Shown: positions 32,841 through 44,733 of the stretch, piece after piece
Numbering within the stretch: the first letter of the stretch is position 1
Layout of the letters: each line of letters starts with the position of its first letter
NCBI GenBank assembly: GCA_963920525.1
Contig: OY986435.1
Location: 297,463,708-297,527,707 of the forward strand
Source: Dichetophora obliterata
Lineage: Eukaryota; Arthropoda; Insecta; Diptera; Sciomyzidae
Reading direction: 5' to 3'
DNA: 64,000 nucleotides
The notes under the pieces: generated by a model
Databases searched by the model: none
What the model was told of the DNA's origin: nothing
Seen by the model: only the letters and a program-made list of their open reading frames with translations
Made by a program: the position numbers and the translations under genes

Positions 32841-33345
32841 ATGACAAAAAGAAGTTCTGTAATTTGTCGGACAACGTGGAATAGAGAAAATGTAAGTTTT
32901 TCTACTGTTCTAAGTGGTGATGTGAAGAGGCGAAAGTGGGTGCAGTCTTGTGGCTTAGGCTACGGACAGAGTGAACGCTGATTCAGACAGGCAGTCAGAC
33001 ATGCGCAGGCAGTAACCTGCGAAGAAACTAGATAGAAACAACTTTTTTCTCGCTCGTTCAGATAGTTTTCCTGCGCCTGTCTGCCTGCCTGTCCGCTTCG
33101 GCGCTTACTCTGTTTGCAACCTTAGACTTAGAATTTACAGTAAAAGTTTGTGAAAAACATTTTTCAGAATTTGATTTCATCAACGCTCCACGTAAAAAAG
33201 CTACCTTGTTTGATGCCGAATGCAGTGCCGTCGTTGCATATCAGTCGTTTAGTACAAAGTGGTCCATGTTGCAAAAAACAACGTTCGATGCCGAATGCAT
33301 TGCCGTCGTTGCAAGTTAGTTTAATGGTTTTAAAATTAAGCAATG
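32841..33345 (+). pseudogene. THAP domain of a P-like transposase, interrupted
   Basis: From ATG at 32841 the frame reads to GDVKRRKWVQSCGL (ending 32957); after the 162-bp MITE it resumes in the same frame with DLEFTVKVCEKHFSEFDF (33125 on). RRKW, CGL and the CxxHFxxxDF block are typical of THAP C2CH fingers. The second cysteine of the first pair is not evident. A later frame gives LMPNAVPSLH and MPNALPSLQ, the NAVPSL motif that follows THAP domains, duplicated here. No DDE domain remains. Confidence 0.65.
32959..33120. mobile_element. 162-bp hairpin MITE with 5-bp duplication CTTAG
   Basis: CTTAG occurs at 32954-32958 and 33121-33125. The insert ends, GCTACGGACAGAGTGAACGC and the inverse of GCGCTTACTCTGTTTGCAAC, are inverted, and inner words CAGACAGGCAGTC and GCGCAGG also pair. 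Removing the insert and one CTTAG restores the THAP reading frame. Confidence 0.85.
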
Positions 33346-33692
33346 TCCCAATTTAAAAAAAAAAAATGTTTGGTAAATGTTCGTCATCGCATTAGCACAC
33401 GATACAAATAAATTCTTTATAAGATACAGGATGTAAGTGAGAATCAAATTCTTAAATAAAAAATTAAAAATTCAAATAGCCAAACAAAAAATTAGGGGCA
33501 ATAATAAATTATTCAAGATTATGCTATAAAACTACTTTAAAGCATATTTATTTCATAATAGATACATATATTCTTATTTAACTTTATTTACCCTTCATAA
33601 AATTCCTTTTCAAGTTTTTATCCCAGAAATAACATTAATAAACAAAACTGGCAACTCTAAAACACACTTTGACATTAACGATAGGTCTTGTC

Positions 33693-34102
33693 CAACCCAG
33701 TGAACAATTGCAGGAGTCCGAAGGCCTTGTAGCAGGCCTGCGTTATTTTCTTATAGGCCTTCCACACTTGCGCTATATAAAATAGTATTTTCATATAAAA
33801 TAATATGAAAAGAATTATAACCTTCTAAAGGTAGGCCTTATAGAAGTACTCAGAAATTATTTTAAGTTGATATTTACATTGCTTTTCTTTCTAACATGCA
33901 TTCTCAAAAAGGGCTTCTAGCAGGTCTCTTTAGAGTAGCTAGAGCGGAAGGCCTAGAAAATTTTCTCGTTTCATATAAAAAAGTTAATGGGCTTGGATAT
34001 GAGTGTGAAGGGCTAAAAAATCAGCTTTTGCCCACTGGGTACAAACTAGCTGGCGAGAGCACTGTGTGTGTGCGTAAGAATGTTGAGATTCGATCAGACT
34101 TT
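33693..34102. other. Noncoding DNA
   Basis: A short open frame at 33896-34102 and on has no recognisable family. No other signal seen. Confidence 0.45.
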
Positions 34103-34586
34103 GACCCCTTTTACATTGATCAAGACTTGAAGTCAAGTTTTTTTAACGTTCTCTTTTGAACTTGACGGAAGCTTTCACATTGGTCAAGACTTGAATTCAA
34201 GTTCTTGTCTTCTTTCCTTGTTTTCTAAAAATAAAACGAGATAGGTAGCAAACAAATGAATTATAGTTTATAGAAATTTGCAAACTAAATTTTAATTTTT
34301 TACCATGATGGAAGTTAACAAGATGTTTTTGCTTAAAAATTTAATGCAAAATTAAATTATATTAAATGCAAAAAAATTTTAATGCAACCGAAGACTAACA
34401 AACTCACATTGATATGCGATAAATAAGATAAAAAGCACTGTCAACACGAGAGAATAACAAAAGGAATACGAAAAATTGCCGGTACAGCTTCAAGTTACTT
34501 TTTCCCTTCCGTCGCTTCCGATGTGCGGCGAATTGCCAACAAACTCTGAGACTTGACTTCAAGTCTTGATCAATATAAAAGGGGTC
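34103..34586. mobile_element. MITE with 36-bp inverted ends containing internal palindromes
   Basis: GACCCCTTTTACATTGATCA then AGACTTGAAGTCAAGT at 34103-34138 is inverted at 34551-34586 with one mismatch. ACTTGAAGTCAAGT is itself palindromic. A third, subterminal copy (CATTGGTCAAGACTTGAATT) lies at 34177. The body has no coding sequence. Confidence 0.8.
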
Positions 34587-35544
34587 TAACAGTGCTGCCA
34601 GATTTTTTTTTAAACTGCTAAAACAAAAAATAAAACTGAATTTTGAACGAAAAAATTGCAACTTTAATTAAACAAGTTTTTCTGTTGTTTTTTTTTTTTA
34701 ATTTTTATTAGAAAAAGAAGGGATAGAATGAACTCATTCAAATAAAAAAGGGTTACTAAAAATATTCATAATATTATAATAAAACTTTAAGTATTTTTGT
34801 AACATTTGAGATCATTGAGGTTTTTTCTGTGTGTGGCTTAGGTACGTATATAAATTGTAAATATTAATTAAAATACATTTCACTATTAAATTTTGCACCA
34901 TAGTCTTTGGTATTTCGGAATTTGCACAATTTTTGTTTAGTTTCTTAAAAAATTTTTTTTTTGTTCTTAGAGTGGATATTTCTTATTTGTTTCGTATTTT
35001 ACTTTTATATTTATTAATTTGGGAAAATATTCTTTCCACAATTGTCAGTTGGGCAGAAACCAACTTTTACAAAAAAGGTAATGCCTCAGAGCCATTCACA
35101 CGTTTGATATTAAAAATAGTTTCCCAAAATATTTTAATATTTGATTCATATATTAAATTATGTTTTCCAAAATCGATATGACACAATTCCCATCACTCAT
35201 CGTCAATTTCTTGCAAATGTTCTATATTGACAACATTTGGAAACCAATTGGACAAATTTGAAATACTGATAATTTTCTTTTGAAGTGTGTTAATTGTTGC
35301 TTATCAAAATCATTATCATTATCAAACTCAAATTTTTTTAAAAAGTTTATTATAAAGCTCTATATAAAACTTTAAACAATTTTTTCTAAAACCTTTTTCA
35401 TCATCATAATATAATTTGTGGGTTGAATTCAACATAAAATAAGCTTCAAAATCAAAATCAAACATACCTAGATTTAATAGCTTAAAATATATTTTTAACT
35501 GATCAATTTTCCTACCAACAGTTTAGAAATCTTATGGGAGATTA
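34587..35544. other. AT-rich noncoding DNA
   Basis: Only AT-driven short frames; no motif recognised. Confidence 0.5.
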
Positions 35545-35869
35545 TGGTTATTCATGACTGAAGTTGGCATTTTCATCCCAAATTTGTTGCATTATGCTTC
35601 TGGCAACCTTCAGATCCAAATGCGCCCCAATTTCACCAAAACTCATCCCTTTACCCAATGCAAGACGTCAAATTCGTTTTTTGCTCCGTTGGTCAATCAC
35701 GGATTTCCTTTCACTAAGCTTGATTACAGCATAGTTGCCAGGGTCTTTTAAAAAATATATTATGGTGACAATTCACCATAGCAGTTAAAGCATCTACTTT
35801 TATACCGACTGCACTTAAGCCTTTTACATTTGAACGATCTTCTTCAGATAAAGTTGTTCCACGTGACAT
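35545..35869 (-). pseudogene. Tc3-like transposase N-terminus, frameshifted
   Basis: From ATG at 35869 the frame reads MSRGTTLSEEDRSNVKGL and AVGIKVDALTAMVN, the first helix-turn-helix of Tc3-type transposases. After a frameshift at about 35760, DPGNYAVIKLSERKSVIDQR, KKRI and RLALGKGMSFGEIGAHL follow, fitting the second helix-turn-helix. Several frame breaks and no catalytic domain downstream. It would have bound the element's terminal repeats. Confidence 0.7.
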
Positions 35870-36668
35870 TTTTATTTGAAAAATAAAATAACTCTAAAAT
35901 GTGCTCATATTTTGTTCCAAAAATGTGTAACCGTTATGTTTATTGTTTTTCTTACTTAGGTTATCAACAAAATGTCGTAGTTTTTACGTTATAGCAGTTA
36001 AAACAGAAGAAAAGCAATTGTGCACATATAAATATTTCCTATTGCACACGCGAGATTTCACACTATTTTCGATTAACTACGAATACGAGAAAGAGAAGAA
36101 TTCTCTGATCGACTAATAAGCTCCAAGCTTTAAAAAAATGTTTGCAAACTCAAAAAAATTGTATTGTTAAGACCCAGGGAGTAAAAAAAAAATATTTGTG
36201 CACATAGAAATATTTACTAAGAAAAAATGGCGAATAGAATGGCCGAATTCCAATTCGACTCAATGGCCTTTATATAGAACTTAAATTACTCTGTACACTG
36301 CTAAAATTTACATCGTTATAAACAAAACAACTATTTTAATCGAAGTATCGGAAACCATCAAGTCTTTTCTTTTATAGGCGAAAGTTCGAGGGTCTTTCGA
36401 CTGTACCTGGAGCGGCTGAGCTCCCTTACAACTTCTACAGAAGGCTAAGGAATTAAGGAAAAGAATTAAGAGTAGATGAAATGTTTTCATCCCCTATCAT
36501 ATATCGCACACAGTTGAATTTGGTCCAGAAGCTCAAAATAGGATCACATTGAATCCCCTGCCAAAATTCGTATCTCGTATTTTAAGCTTAAAAGAAACTT
36601 TTAATAGGAAATAAAAGCGGAAGTACGATGAGTATGGTTTTTCCTGAACAGTTTTGTAAGTCACTAGG
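35870..36668. other. AT-rich noncoding DNA
   Basis: No gene or repeat recognised. Confidence 0.5.
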
Positions 36669-37012
36669 TCTGTTCCCGTACTTGAACATTGGTACGAATT
36701 CACGCTATTTTCTGCTGTCCTGCTATTTCCTGTTCCCGTACCTAAATAATTCGCAAAAGAGAGCGAAAATGAGTAATACAGTCCTTGTTAAATGTTGCTA
36801 TTTAAATTTGGCGAAGATGAAATTTGTAGCAATTTGCAGGCTGCCATGTTTTGACGGCAAATGTCATATTAGAGTACCAGCCATTAAAAAACACAAGAAC
36901 ATGTCGAATTTCCCATATTTTTTGCAATTTTTCACGCAAAAGAGCACTTTTTTCGCTTAATATCTCAAATTTTGTAACTTGCGAATTTCTGCTACAAAAG
37001 TACGGGAACAGA
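36669..37012. mobile_element. MITE with TCTGTTCCCGTACTT ends
   Basis: TCTGTTCCCGTACTT at 36669 is inverted at 36998-37012 (AAGTACGGGAACAGA). A subterminal direct copy, CTGTTCCCGTACCT, occurs at 36731. The internal plus-strand frame of 110 codons has no known domain. Target duplication not resolved. Confidence 0.65.
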
Positions 37013-40000
37013 GTATGTTGAAAAAAAGTTGAAGGCAAAAATCAATAGTCAGAACAAGGTTAAGAAATAGTTAGGAGAGATCTGTTAACGGCTGATGTCT
37101 GTTTATGTGTGTCTTTTTTTTTTGTTCTAGTCGAAACAAAGCATACGCTTCTGGTTAGTTAATGCTGATAAAAAAAAACGTGGAGTAAAAACAATTTCAG
37201 CGAAAGAAAAAATAATGACGATAACAAAGAATAAGGAACTGGCTGCTGACACTATCGTCTTGCGGTTGTCATTGTTTTAGTTGAACGGAAAGAAAGCGGA
37301 ATGGCGTGAGATATAAAAAAAATAAATAAAATATCTTGCATATGCCAACTGCAAGATAATCAAATTTAAATTTTTAAATTAAAAGAAAAACTATACAAAA
37401 CTTTAGCGTAAGAAAAATAGCAGAAACAACCAACTTCGTGAGAAAAAACATGCAACTGCAGCGAATAAACGGCACAGAGTTTAGTTTTCGCTGCAGCAAC
37501 AGATATGCACGCACTTCATGTGCAAGAATGAGAATTAAATAAAGATAAAAGAAGGATTTCACACCTTTTTATGCTGGCAGGCATTTATTTGTGTTGTGTT
37601 GTGTTGCTGTGCTTTGTGTGCGAAATTGTTTTTTTTTCGTTCGAAGCTTGCTTGCTAGAAACTTGCTGCCTTTTTATTTTTCGTTGCATACTTTTAGGTG
37701 AAATCGGAAAAAACTGGCGCATTTAATATGCACGTAGAGCGTATTAAAAAAAACTTGGATTTTAATTAAAAGAAATGCGAAAAATTTAAACAATGAGCAT
37801 TGCAATGTGGAATAGTTCTTTATAATCTGATTCAGTAATTGAAATTGTGGAATATATTAAAGTTTAGTTCAGTTCTTTAATGAGTTTGTTTTAACAAGTG
37901 TTTGACAAAATGTAAAAACCCGAACAAAAATGTTTCTTGATTAACTCGAAAATTGCCATTTTTTATATTCTTTTCTTCAAATTATTGATATTAAAAAAAA
38001 GTATAGCAGTGAGAGGACTGCCGACCGAAGCGAAAACCTATATATAAAATATTAGTATTCCCTGGAAGACGTTGTCCTGCCACGGACCGCCTTACTGCTA
38101 TATAAGAATTTTCATGCTAATAGGGGGTTTCGGACTATCCTACATGTAGGATGGATTTGACAGGTCGGTCGGACATGTAGGATGTGCGAATGCTCATACT
38201 GCAGCCCGTCCTACATGTAGGATGAAATCAAAAAAATTTAAAAGTTTCGCTCTGATCTTGTTCTTCTCTGTGCGTCCTTGTTTGTAGCTTTCCTTGGTAA
38301 TTGTTGTTGGAGCAGTTAGCCGGAAATTTTTTGTAGTCGTTGTGAATTCTAATCGTGTAGCTACAGTCGGCATATGAAATTAGAATTATTTTTGTTAAGA
38401 GCTTATAACAATTTATTAAATTTTTTATATATATTACTAAAACTATTTCTTTTAAGCAAAAGTGTGACCACATCAAAAATACATTTAATTAAAGTAATTT
38501 ATTTAAATTATTTCATTATTGAATTAATATAAAAAATTAAAGCTTATTTATATCAATTTATATCATAACACTAACACAATATACATGTTCACCATAACTA
38601 CATTGTGTATTAAAAATAGAATATTCTAAAATTAAGAAATATCTATAGCTTATAAATTATATATAATCCATATAAGAAATTAAGCTAAACAGTTTTAAAA
38701 AATAGAATGCTTAGGATAAGCAGACCTTAGTTATTCAATTACTACTGAATATATTAATTATTTTGCAGGTCTAATACGTAATTGTTATTCTATAAATATA
38801 CATATATATTCTTTAAATTTCCTCAATGAGCTAAATTGTTCATACATATGAACTATATGTATATATGTAAATATGAAAATATATACATATATATGTATTT
38901 CCGATACGGTAACACTTTTACTAAAAACAAATAGATTTACCAATATTATATATACTCTTTAATTCATATTTATAAACTGTTTTCTAAATTAGTTCAATGT
39001 CATATGCTGACGGTAGCTACAAATAAACATCCACAAAAAATTAATGCTTACTGTACAACAATAACTACTTAGCAAATTTACAACAACAACGCAAAGAGAA
39101 TTAGAAGATCCCAGCGGTTGCGCAGCGTTAGAGGGGATGAACCGAATTGGCGTCGTAAAATATACAGCACTTTGCATGCTATATTTTCTGTTTGCCTGCT
39201 GTTTCGTTCATTTTTTTATTTTTTTAACAGTTTTTTAAGTTTACAATATTACAAGTTTACGAAATATGTTGCAAGTACAAGCTCTCGAATTAAATATGTC
39301 GCAAATTGATAAAATGCAAATAAAATAAAATATTTGCGCTAAAACACGACCGAAATGTCAAAATTTGTAATTGTCAAAATTTCATCGTCCATTTGACACA
39401 GCAAAAGAGACAAATTTATTTCAACACACACAAATTTTATTCAACTTGATATTTTGTATCGTACCACGACTGATAGACACACAGCCATAGTTGACAACTC
39501 TGAATATAAAATGCCGCAGTGGTGAAAATAAAAAGCCACTGACAAATACAACAAGTGTGAAAATTGTCAAACTTATTAAAAAACTTAAATGACATCAGAA
39601 CAATGAAAAAAAAAATACATATGCGTCGTCAGCTACACGAGAGAAGCGAAGCTTTTTCGCAGTTTCATAGATTTGATAATTAAATGGTTTTTTATAATAC
39701 AAAAATAAAATAATTTTTAAATTCAAACATTTAAAATATCATAAAGTTAATTAAAAAAAAACATATAATCACACCAGTGCATTTTATTACATATATTTAT
39801 TATTTTATTTTATTACATGTTACATTAATTTTGAATTAGTTTTGTTAATGTGTTCAATTATTATTATGAAATTTTATTAATAAAATTATGGGTTTATGAT
39901 TACTTAAATAGCAAACGTATGTTAAAGATATTATGTCGTCAATATATTTGGCAAATGCTGCATCACTAGTTGCTTTAATCGTGTTGTACAAATATTTGAA

Positions 40001-40293
40001 TCGCTTATAATTTGTAAATTAAATTTTGTCTAAAAGGAATTGTTTAAGTGTCTGCGAATATTTACGTCTTAAACCGCATATTAAATCTCCACCTAAAGCA
40101 ATTGGCATTTAGTGATAATGTTTACCCAGTTCAATAAAACCTTGCTACTTTTGTTGTTTGGATAGCTAAAGTAATGGGCGTCGCCAGCCGATGACCCAGG
40201 GGGAGAGTTGATCCATGGACAATGGGAAAAGTATGAGTTTTACGTAGAGTCAAGATCACTTTAGACTTATTTGTAGTGCGAGTCTTACTACCT
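37013..40293. other. AT-rich noncoding DNA with a palindrome cluster near 38137-38222
   Basis: The palindrome ATCCTACATGTAGGAT occurs at 38137-38152, with TCCTACATGTAGGA again at 38209-38222 and half of it (ACATGTAGGAT) at 38173. Otherwise nothing identifiable; TA-rich runs lie at 38640-38950. Confidence 0.55.
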
Positions 40294-41252
40294 CTACTTA
40301 CGGCGATCGTAATAAGAACGGTAAGAACTCCAATGTATAAAGCTCCACGAGCTCTTGACTATACAAAAACTAAAAATTGTAAAAAAGTTATCTTGTAAGC
40401 TTGCATAAATAAGTTTTCTATGCACACCCATCATGGCCAGACCAATGAGGCGATTTTCTCCCATGGTGCTTCGTAACCAGGTTTTTAGTCGCCTGAGGCT
40501 GCTAAACAATTGTTCTACTGTACACGGTAGAGCAACAATTTTCAATGTTTTCCTGTTTCTTAAAAGACAGATATGACCTCTTTTATGACATCAACAATAG
40601 TTAGATTTGTTAGGTTGGGTTTATTATACCACAATTGCTGCCAAAGTTCGATTTAATTTTTAATGCTTGGTAAATCATAAAATTGGGCAAAAGTTTTGCA
40701 AGTTCCTGCGAGATTTGCGACTGACTTCGTTTGCATTTGCGCAGGGTATAATTTAAATAACTGTAATGATTGACTGTTTTCTGCATATTACTACTTCAAG
40801 GGATGTAATAATGGAGTCCAAGTATGGTATTATTAATTACCTCGCCCAGAATTCTGAAGGGCTTTCTGATGGATGAAACCATTCGATGACGCAGTTTTCC
40901 AACAACTCGCGGCATTGATGTGATGTCTTCCTCAGTCCGACGTTCTTCGCAACAAAAATAGCATCGTTTATAGTTTTAGCTGTTTAACTTTTTCAGGATT
41001 GTAACGGTTGCGAGAAGAATCGGGATCCGAAAGAAGGTAACCGAAAGAATCATCACAAGAACATACGCCAACATTAGGGTCTTGAGCTATTGCCTGAGGT
41101 CGAGTATCTCCCGTTCTGGTGATCGAGCGAGGAACATTCGATATTGTCTCTATTTTGTTCTCCTTTTTCTCTTCTTCATTTTCATTATTTTCAACGCTGT
41201 CACTGCTTGCTCCTTCAGGTTTTTTATTTTTGAATTTACTGCAAAGCAACAA
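40294..41252 (-). pseudogene. hAT transposase relic with C-terminal dimerisation domain
   Basis: The frame at 40545-40294 reads ALPCTVEQLFSSLRRLKTWL, then RSTMGENRLIGLAMMGVHRK, the hATC dimerisation block (LP.TTA..ER.FS.LKRIKT.LRSTM...RL.GLAL..IH). Upstream, broken frames at about 40960-40560 give CRELLENCVIEWFHPSES and LIIPYLDSIITSLE, also typical of DUF4371/ZBED-like hAT proteins. A separate Glu/Lys-rich frame at 41252-40968 may be an N-terminal part after internal deletion. Stops and frame changes show loss of function. Terminal repeats were not found. Confidence 0.75.
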
Positions 41253-42171
41253 ATTGAAAGTTGGTGGGCACTTGCTTGATGTTCATTGTTGCTACAGCGA
41301 GTTAACTATTTTCAATTAATTATTTTGGAATTATTTATAATAGTGAATGTGAAAAAAAAGATGATATAAAGATAATTTTAAAAAAACTTTGTGTCCTCTG
41401 CTCGTTTCGCTGTTACAATTGAATAAACTAGCGAATCAAAATAGAAAAAAAAAAACAACTTAAAATAACTGTTTCCATTAAAGAATTTAAAAGGTTATGC
41501 AATATCATAGGGTATTCACGGTGGGTAGCAATGATTGTTAACATGTATATAGAGGAATGTGAACAAAGGAAAACATTTTGCTTGAAATGGAATTAGCGAA
41601 TTCACTCGAGTTTCAACGTTCAGGAATTATTAAGAAGTAAGTCAAGTGAGTGAACTAAGAACTTTGGTTGCTTTGCATTTGCCTTATTTTGTTCATCTCT
41701 AGGGAAGCAGCTCCCTCTCCCTTGCCCCCTTGACGACACCCATGCTAATGCACAATCCTTTTGATCGATTATTAAGATCTGCTGCATCATAGATTTGCGC
41801 ATTCACAATAGAATTTGCAGGATAGCTAATGCACAATCCTTTTAGTAGTAAATGAAGAAAACATTTTCTAAATGTCTTTTCTTTTGTTAAGAATAAGAAT
41901 AAGATTGTTGTCATATACTGCAACATAGCTTCAGTTAATACCTAATATTGAATGAACCACTTCACGAACTGAAGTTGTTTGGATAAGGTGGTAGCGTGCT
42001 GAACTATCAATCGAAAGGGTACGAATTCGATTCTCATTGCTGTCATTGAAATATTTTTAATTTTATATTCTCTTGTTGTATTTGGCAAACAAATCATAAA
42101 ACGAGGCGCAAAATGCTTCGCTTCAAAAAACCTTAAAATATTAATTGGTTTAAAAAAATTTTCATTAGAAT
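41253..42171. other. Noncoding DNA with a weak tRNA-like stretch
   Basis: Between 41980 and 42035 an A-box-like TGGATAAGGTGGTAGCG and a B-box-like GAATTCGATTCTC lie about 40 nt apart, as in a decayed tRNA or SINE head. No cloverleaf could be drawn with confidence. CTAATGCACAATCCTTTT occurs twice (about 41744 and 41826). Confidence 0.4.
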
Positions 42172-43945
42172 TTCTACATGAATTTAATTGTGAGCTTTAG
42201 ATCAAGTAAGTTTGAAGAAGGCAACAACAAACCCAAACCCAACATTAACACCAACACCAACATCAACATCAACATCAACATCAACTCCAACACTAACACT
42301 AACACTAACACCTACACCTACACCTACACCTACACCAACACCAACTCCAACACCAACACCAACATCAACACCAACACCAACACCAACACCAACACCAACA
42401 CCAACATCAACACCAACGCCAACACCAACACCAACATCAACTCCAACACTAACACTAACACCTACACCTGCACCTACACATACACCAACACCAACACCAA
42501 CACCAACACCAACACCAACACCAACACCAACACCAACACCAACATCAACTCCAACACTAACACTAACACCTACACCTACACCTACACCTACACCTACACC
42601 TACACCTACACCTACACCTACTCCAACATCAACTCCAACACTAACACCTACACCTACACCTACACCTACACCTACACCTACACCTACACCAACACCAACT
42701 CCAACACCAACACCAACATCAACATCAACACCAACACCAACACCAACACCAACATCAACACCAACGCCAACACCAACACCAACACCAACACCAACACCAA
42801 CTCCAACACTAACACTAACACTAACACTAACACCTACACCTACACATACACCAACACCAACACCAACACCAACACCAACACCAACACCAACACCAACATC
42901 AACTCCAACACTAACACTAACACCTACACCTACACCTACACCTACACCAACATCAACTCCAACACTAACACCTACACCTACACCTACACCTACACCTACA
43001 CCTACACCTACACCAACACCAACTCCAACACCAACACCAACATCAACATCAACACCAACACCTACACCAACACCAACTCCAACTCCAACACCAACACCAA
43101 CATCAACACCAACACCAACACCAACACCAACACCAACACCAACACCAACACCAACATCAACACCAACGCCAACACCAACACCAACATCAACTCCAACACT
43201 AACACTAACACCTACACCTACACCTACACCTACACCTACACCTACACCAACACCAACACCAACACCAACACCAACACCAACACCAACACCAACACCAACA
43301 CCAACACCAACACCAACATCAACACCAACGCCAACACCAACACCAACATCAACTCCAACACTAACACTAACACTAACACCTACACCTACACCTACACCTA
43401 CACCTACACCTACACCAACATCAACACCAACGCCAACACCAACACCAACATCAACTCCAACACTAACACTAACACCTACACCTACACCTACACCTACACC
43501 TACACCAACACCAACACCAACACCAACACCAACACCAACACCAACACCAACACCAACACCAACACCAACACCAACACCAACACCAACACCAACACCAACA
43601 CCAACACCAACACCAACACCAACGCCAACACCAACACCAACACCAACACCAACACCAACACCAACACCAACACTAACACCAACTCTAACACCAACACCAA
43701 CACCAACACCAACACCAACACCAACACCAACACCAACACCAACACCAACACCAAAACTAACACCAAAACCAACACCAAGACCAACACCAAAACCAACAAA
43801 AACAACAACAACAACAACACCACAAACAAAAACACCAACAACAACAACAACAACAACAACACCACAAACACAAACACCAACAACAACAACAACAACACCG
43901 CCAACACCAACACCAACAACTCTGTGCAGAATCACTTATTTTCTT
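42172..43945. repeat. 1.7-kb hexanucleotide array inside a dispersed repeat
   Basis: From 42229 to about 43918 the DNA is (CCAACA)n with variants CTAACA, CCTACA, TCAACA/TCAACT and GCCAAC. It starts after TAATTGTGAGCTTTAGATCA and AGTAAGTTTGAAGAAGGCAA and ends in CAACAACTCTGTGCAGAATC, the same flanks that surround a short CAA linker at 25657-25740 and 26207-26297. So it is an expansion within one copy of that repeat. The array is nearly free of G on the plus strand, so long frames run on both strands (about 600 codons); these are compositional and not genes. The block AACATCAACACCAACGCC recurs at 42403, 42751, 43153, 43315 and 43417. Confidence 0.95.
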
Positions 43946-44416
43946 GTCTGTGCAGTTATTTGTTTGGCTAAAATGCGAAATTATTTTATACATGCACACA
44001 TACATTGTTGTGACTAATTAGTCACAAACGTTAATTATTAACTTAAAACAGTTATGATTGCAATGAACCCTGATCTGCCTCAATAGAAAGTGAGTAATCA
44101 GCATTCATTGCAATGCAAAAGTCAAGCCCATGGTTAATAAACGACTAAGTAGTTGAGTAAATAATATGCGTATAAAAGAAACTAACTTGCTATTTTAGCT
44201 GCGCTTCTGTTAACATGACTGGACATCATTTACAAAAGTGCAGCCGTTGCATTTCTGGATTTTGGCTCATTAAGCGCTAAGTAAATATTTAAATTGATAT
44301 TTTATTGTTATAACCAACATGGTTATGAAACCTGAGCCAAAGTTCCCATGATTGGGCGGTCGAGTATGAGTGTATGTATGTTTGCTTTAGAAGAGTAGCG
44401 GCAGCAATAAATATGT
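43946..44416. other. AT-rich noncoding DNA
   Basis: No gene or repeat recognised. Confidence 0.5.
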
Positions 44417-44424
44417 ATGTGCAT

Positions 44425-44733
44425 TAGGGCGGGTCAATTTGTATGGACGAATTTTTTGGAGGTCTGGCTCAGCGAAATTCGTAAAATACATGTAATTTCA
44501 AGACTTTTTCTCCACTACAGCATATACAAATTCTGAAAAAAAGCTGTGCGGACTTTCGTAAATAGATTTTGTTCTCAATTATAATATATGAATGTATGAA
44601 TGTATGTGTATGAATCTATTTACGAAAGTCCGCACAGCTTTTTTTCAGAATTTGTATATGCTGTAGTGGAGAAAAAGTCTTGAAATTACATGTATTTTAC
44701 GAATTTCGCTGAGCCAGAATTTGACCCGCCCTA
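44425..44733. mobile_element. hAT-type MITE, near-perfect palindrome, 8-bp duplication
   Basis: ATGTGCAT flanks the element at 44417-44424 and 44734-44741. The ends are TAGGGCGGGTCAA and its inverse, matching the hAT YARNG rule, and pairing continues for about 140 bp inward with few mismatches around a TATGAATGTATGAATGTATG loop. The near-identity of arms and duplications indicates recent insertion. No coding sequence. Confidence 0.93.

Larger units (their letters stand above)
32531..33692 (+). mobile_element. THAP-domain DNA transposon relic (P-like) with 25-bp inverted ends
   Basis: GACAAGACCTATCGTTAATG (then TCAAA) at 32531-32555 is perfectly inverted at 33668-33692. Between them lies a THAP-type zinc finger exon interrupted by a small MITE. 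The perfect ends mark a DNA transposon. A target duplication was not clear. THAP domains sit at the N-terminus of P-element-group transposases, so P-like is my best call, but other THAP-bearing superfamilies remain possible. Confidence 0.65.

Noticed and set aside
36628..36960. 110-codon plus-strand frame in a MITE
   Set aside because: Overlaps the MITE's inverted end and shows no family motif; probably chance.
41980..42035. Possible tRNA gene
   Set aside because: A- and B-box-like words are present, but no convincing acceptor stem or anticodon arm could be drawn.
42229..43918. Telomeric repeat tract
   Set aside because: The units are CCAACA, CCTACA and CTAACA types, not the TTAGG/CCTAA pentamer, and they sit within a dispersed repeat.
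42178..44017. Long open frames on both strands (about 600 codons, Thr/Pro, Asn/Thr and Val/Gly repeats)
   Set aside because: They exist because the hexamer array contains no stop codon in most frames; all frames are open, and there is no start context or non-repetitive domain.
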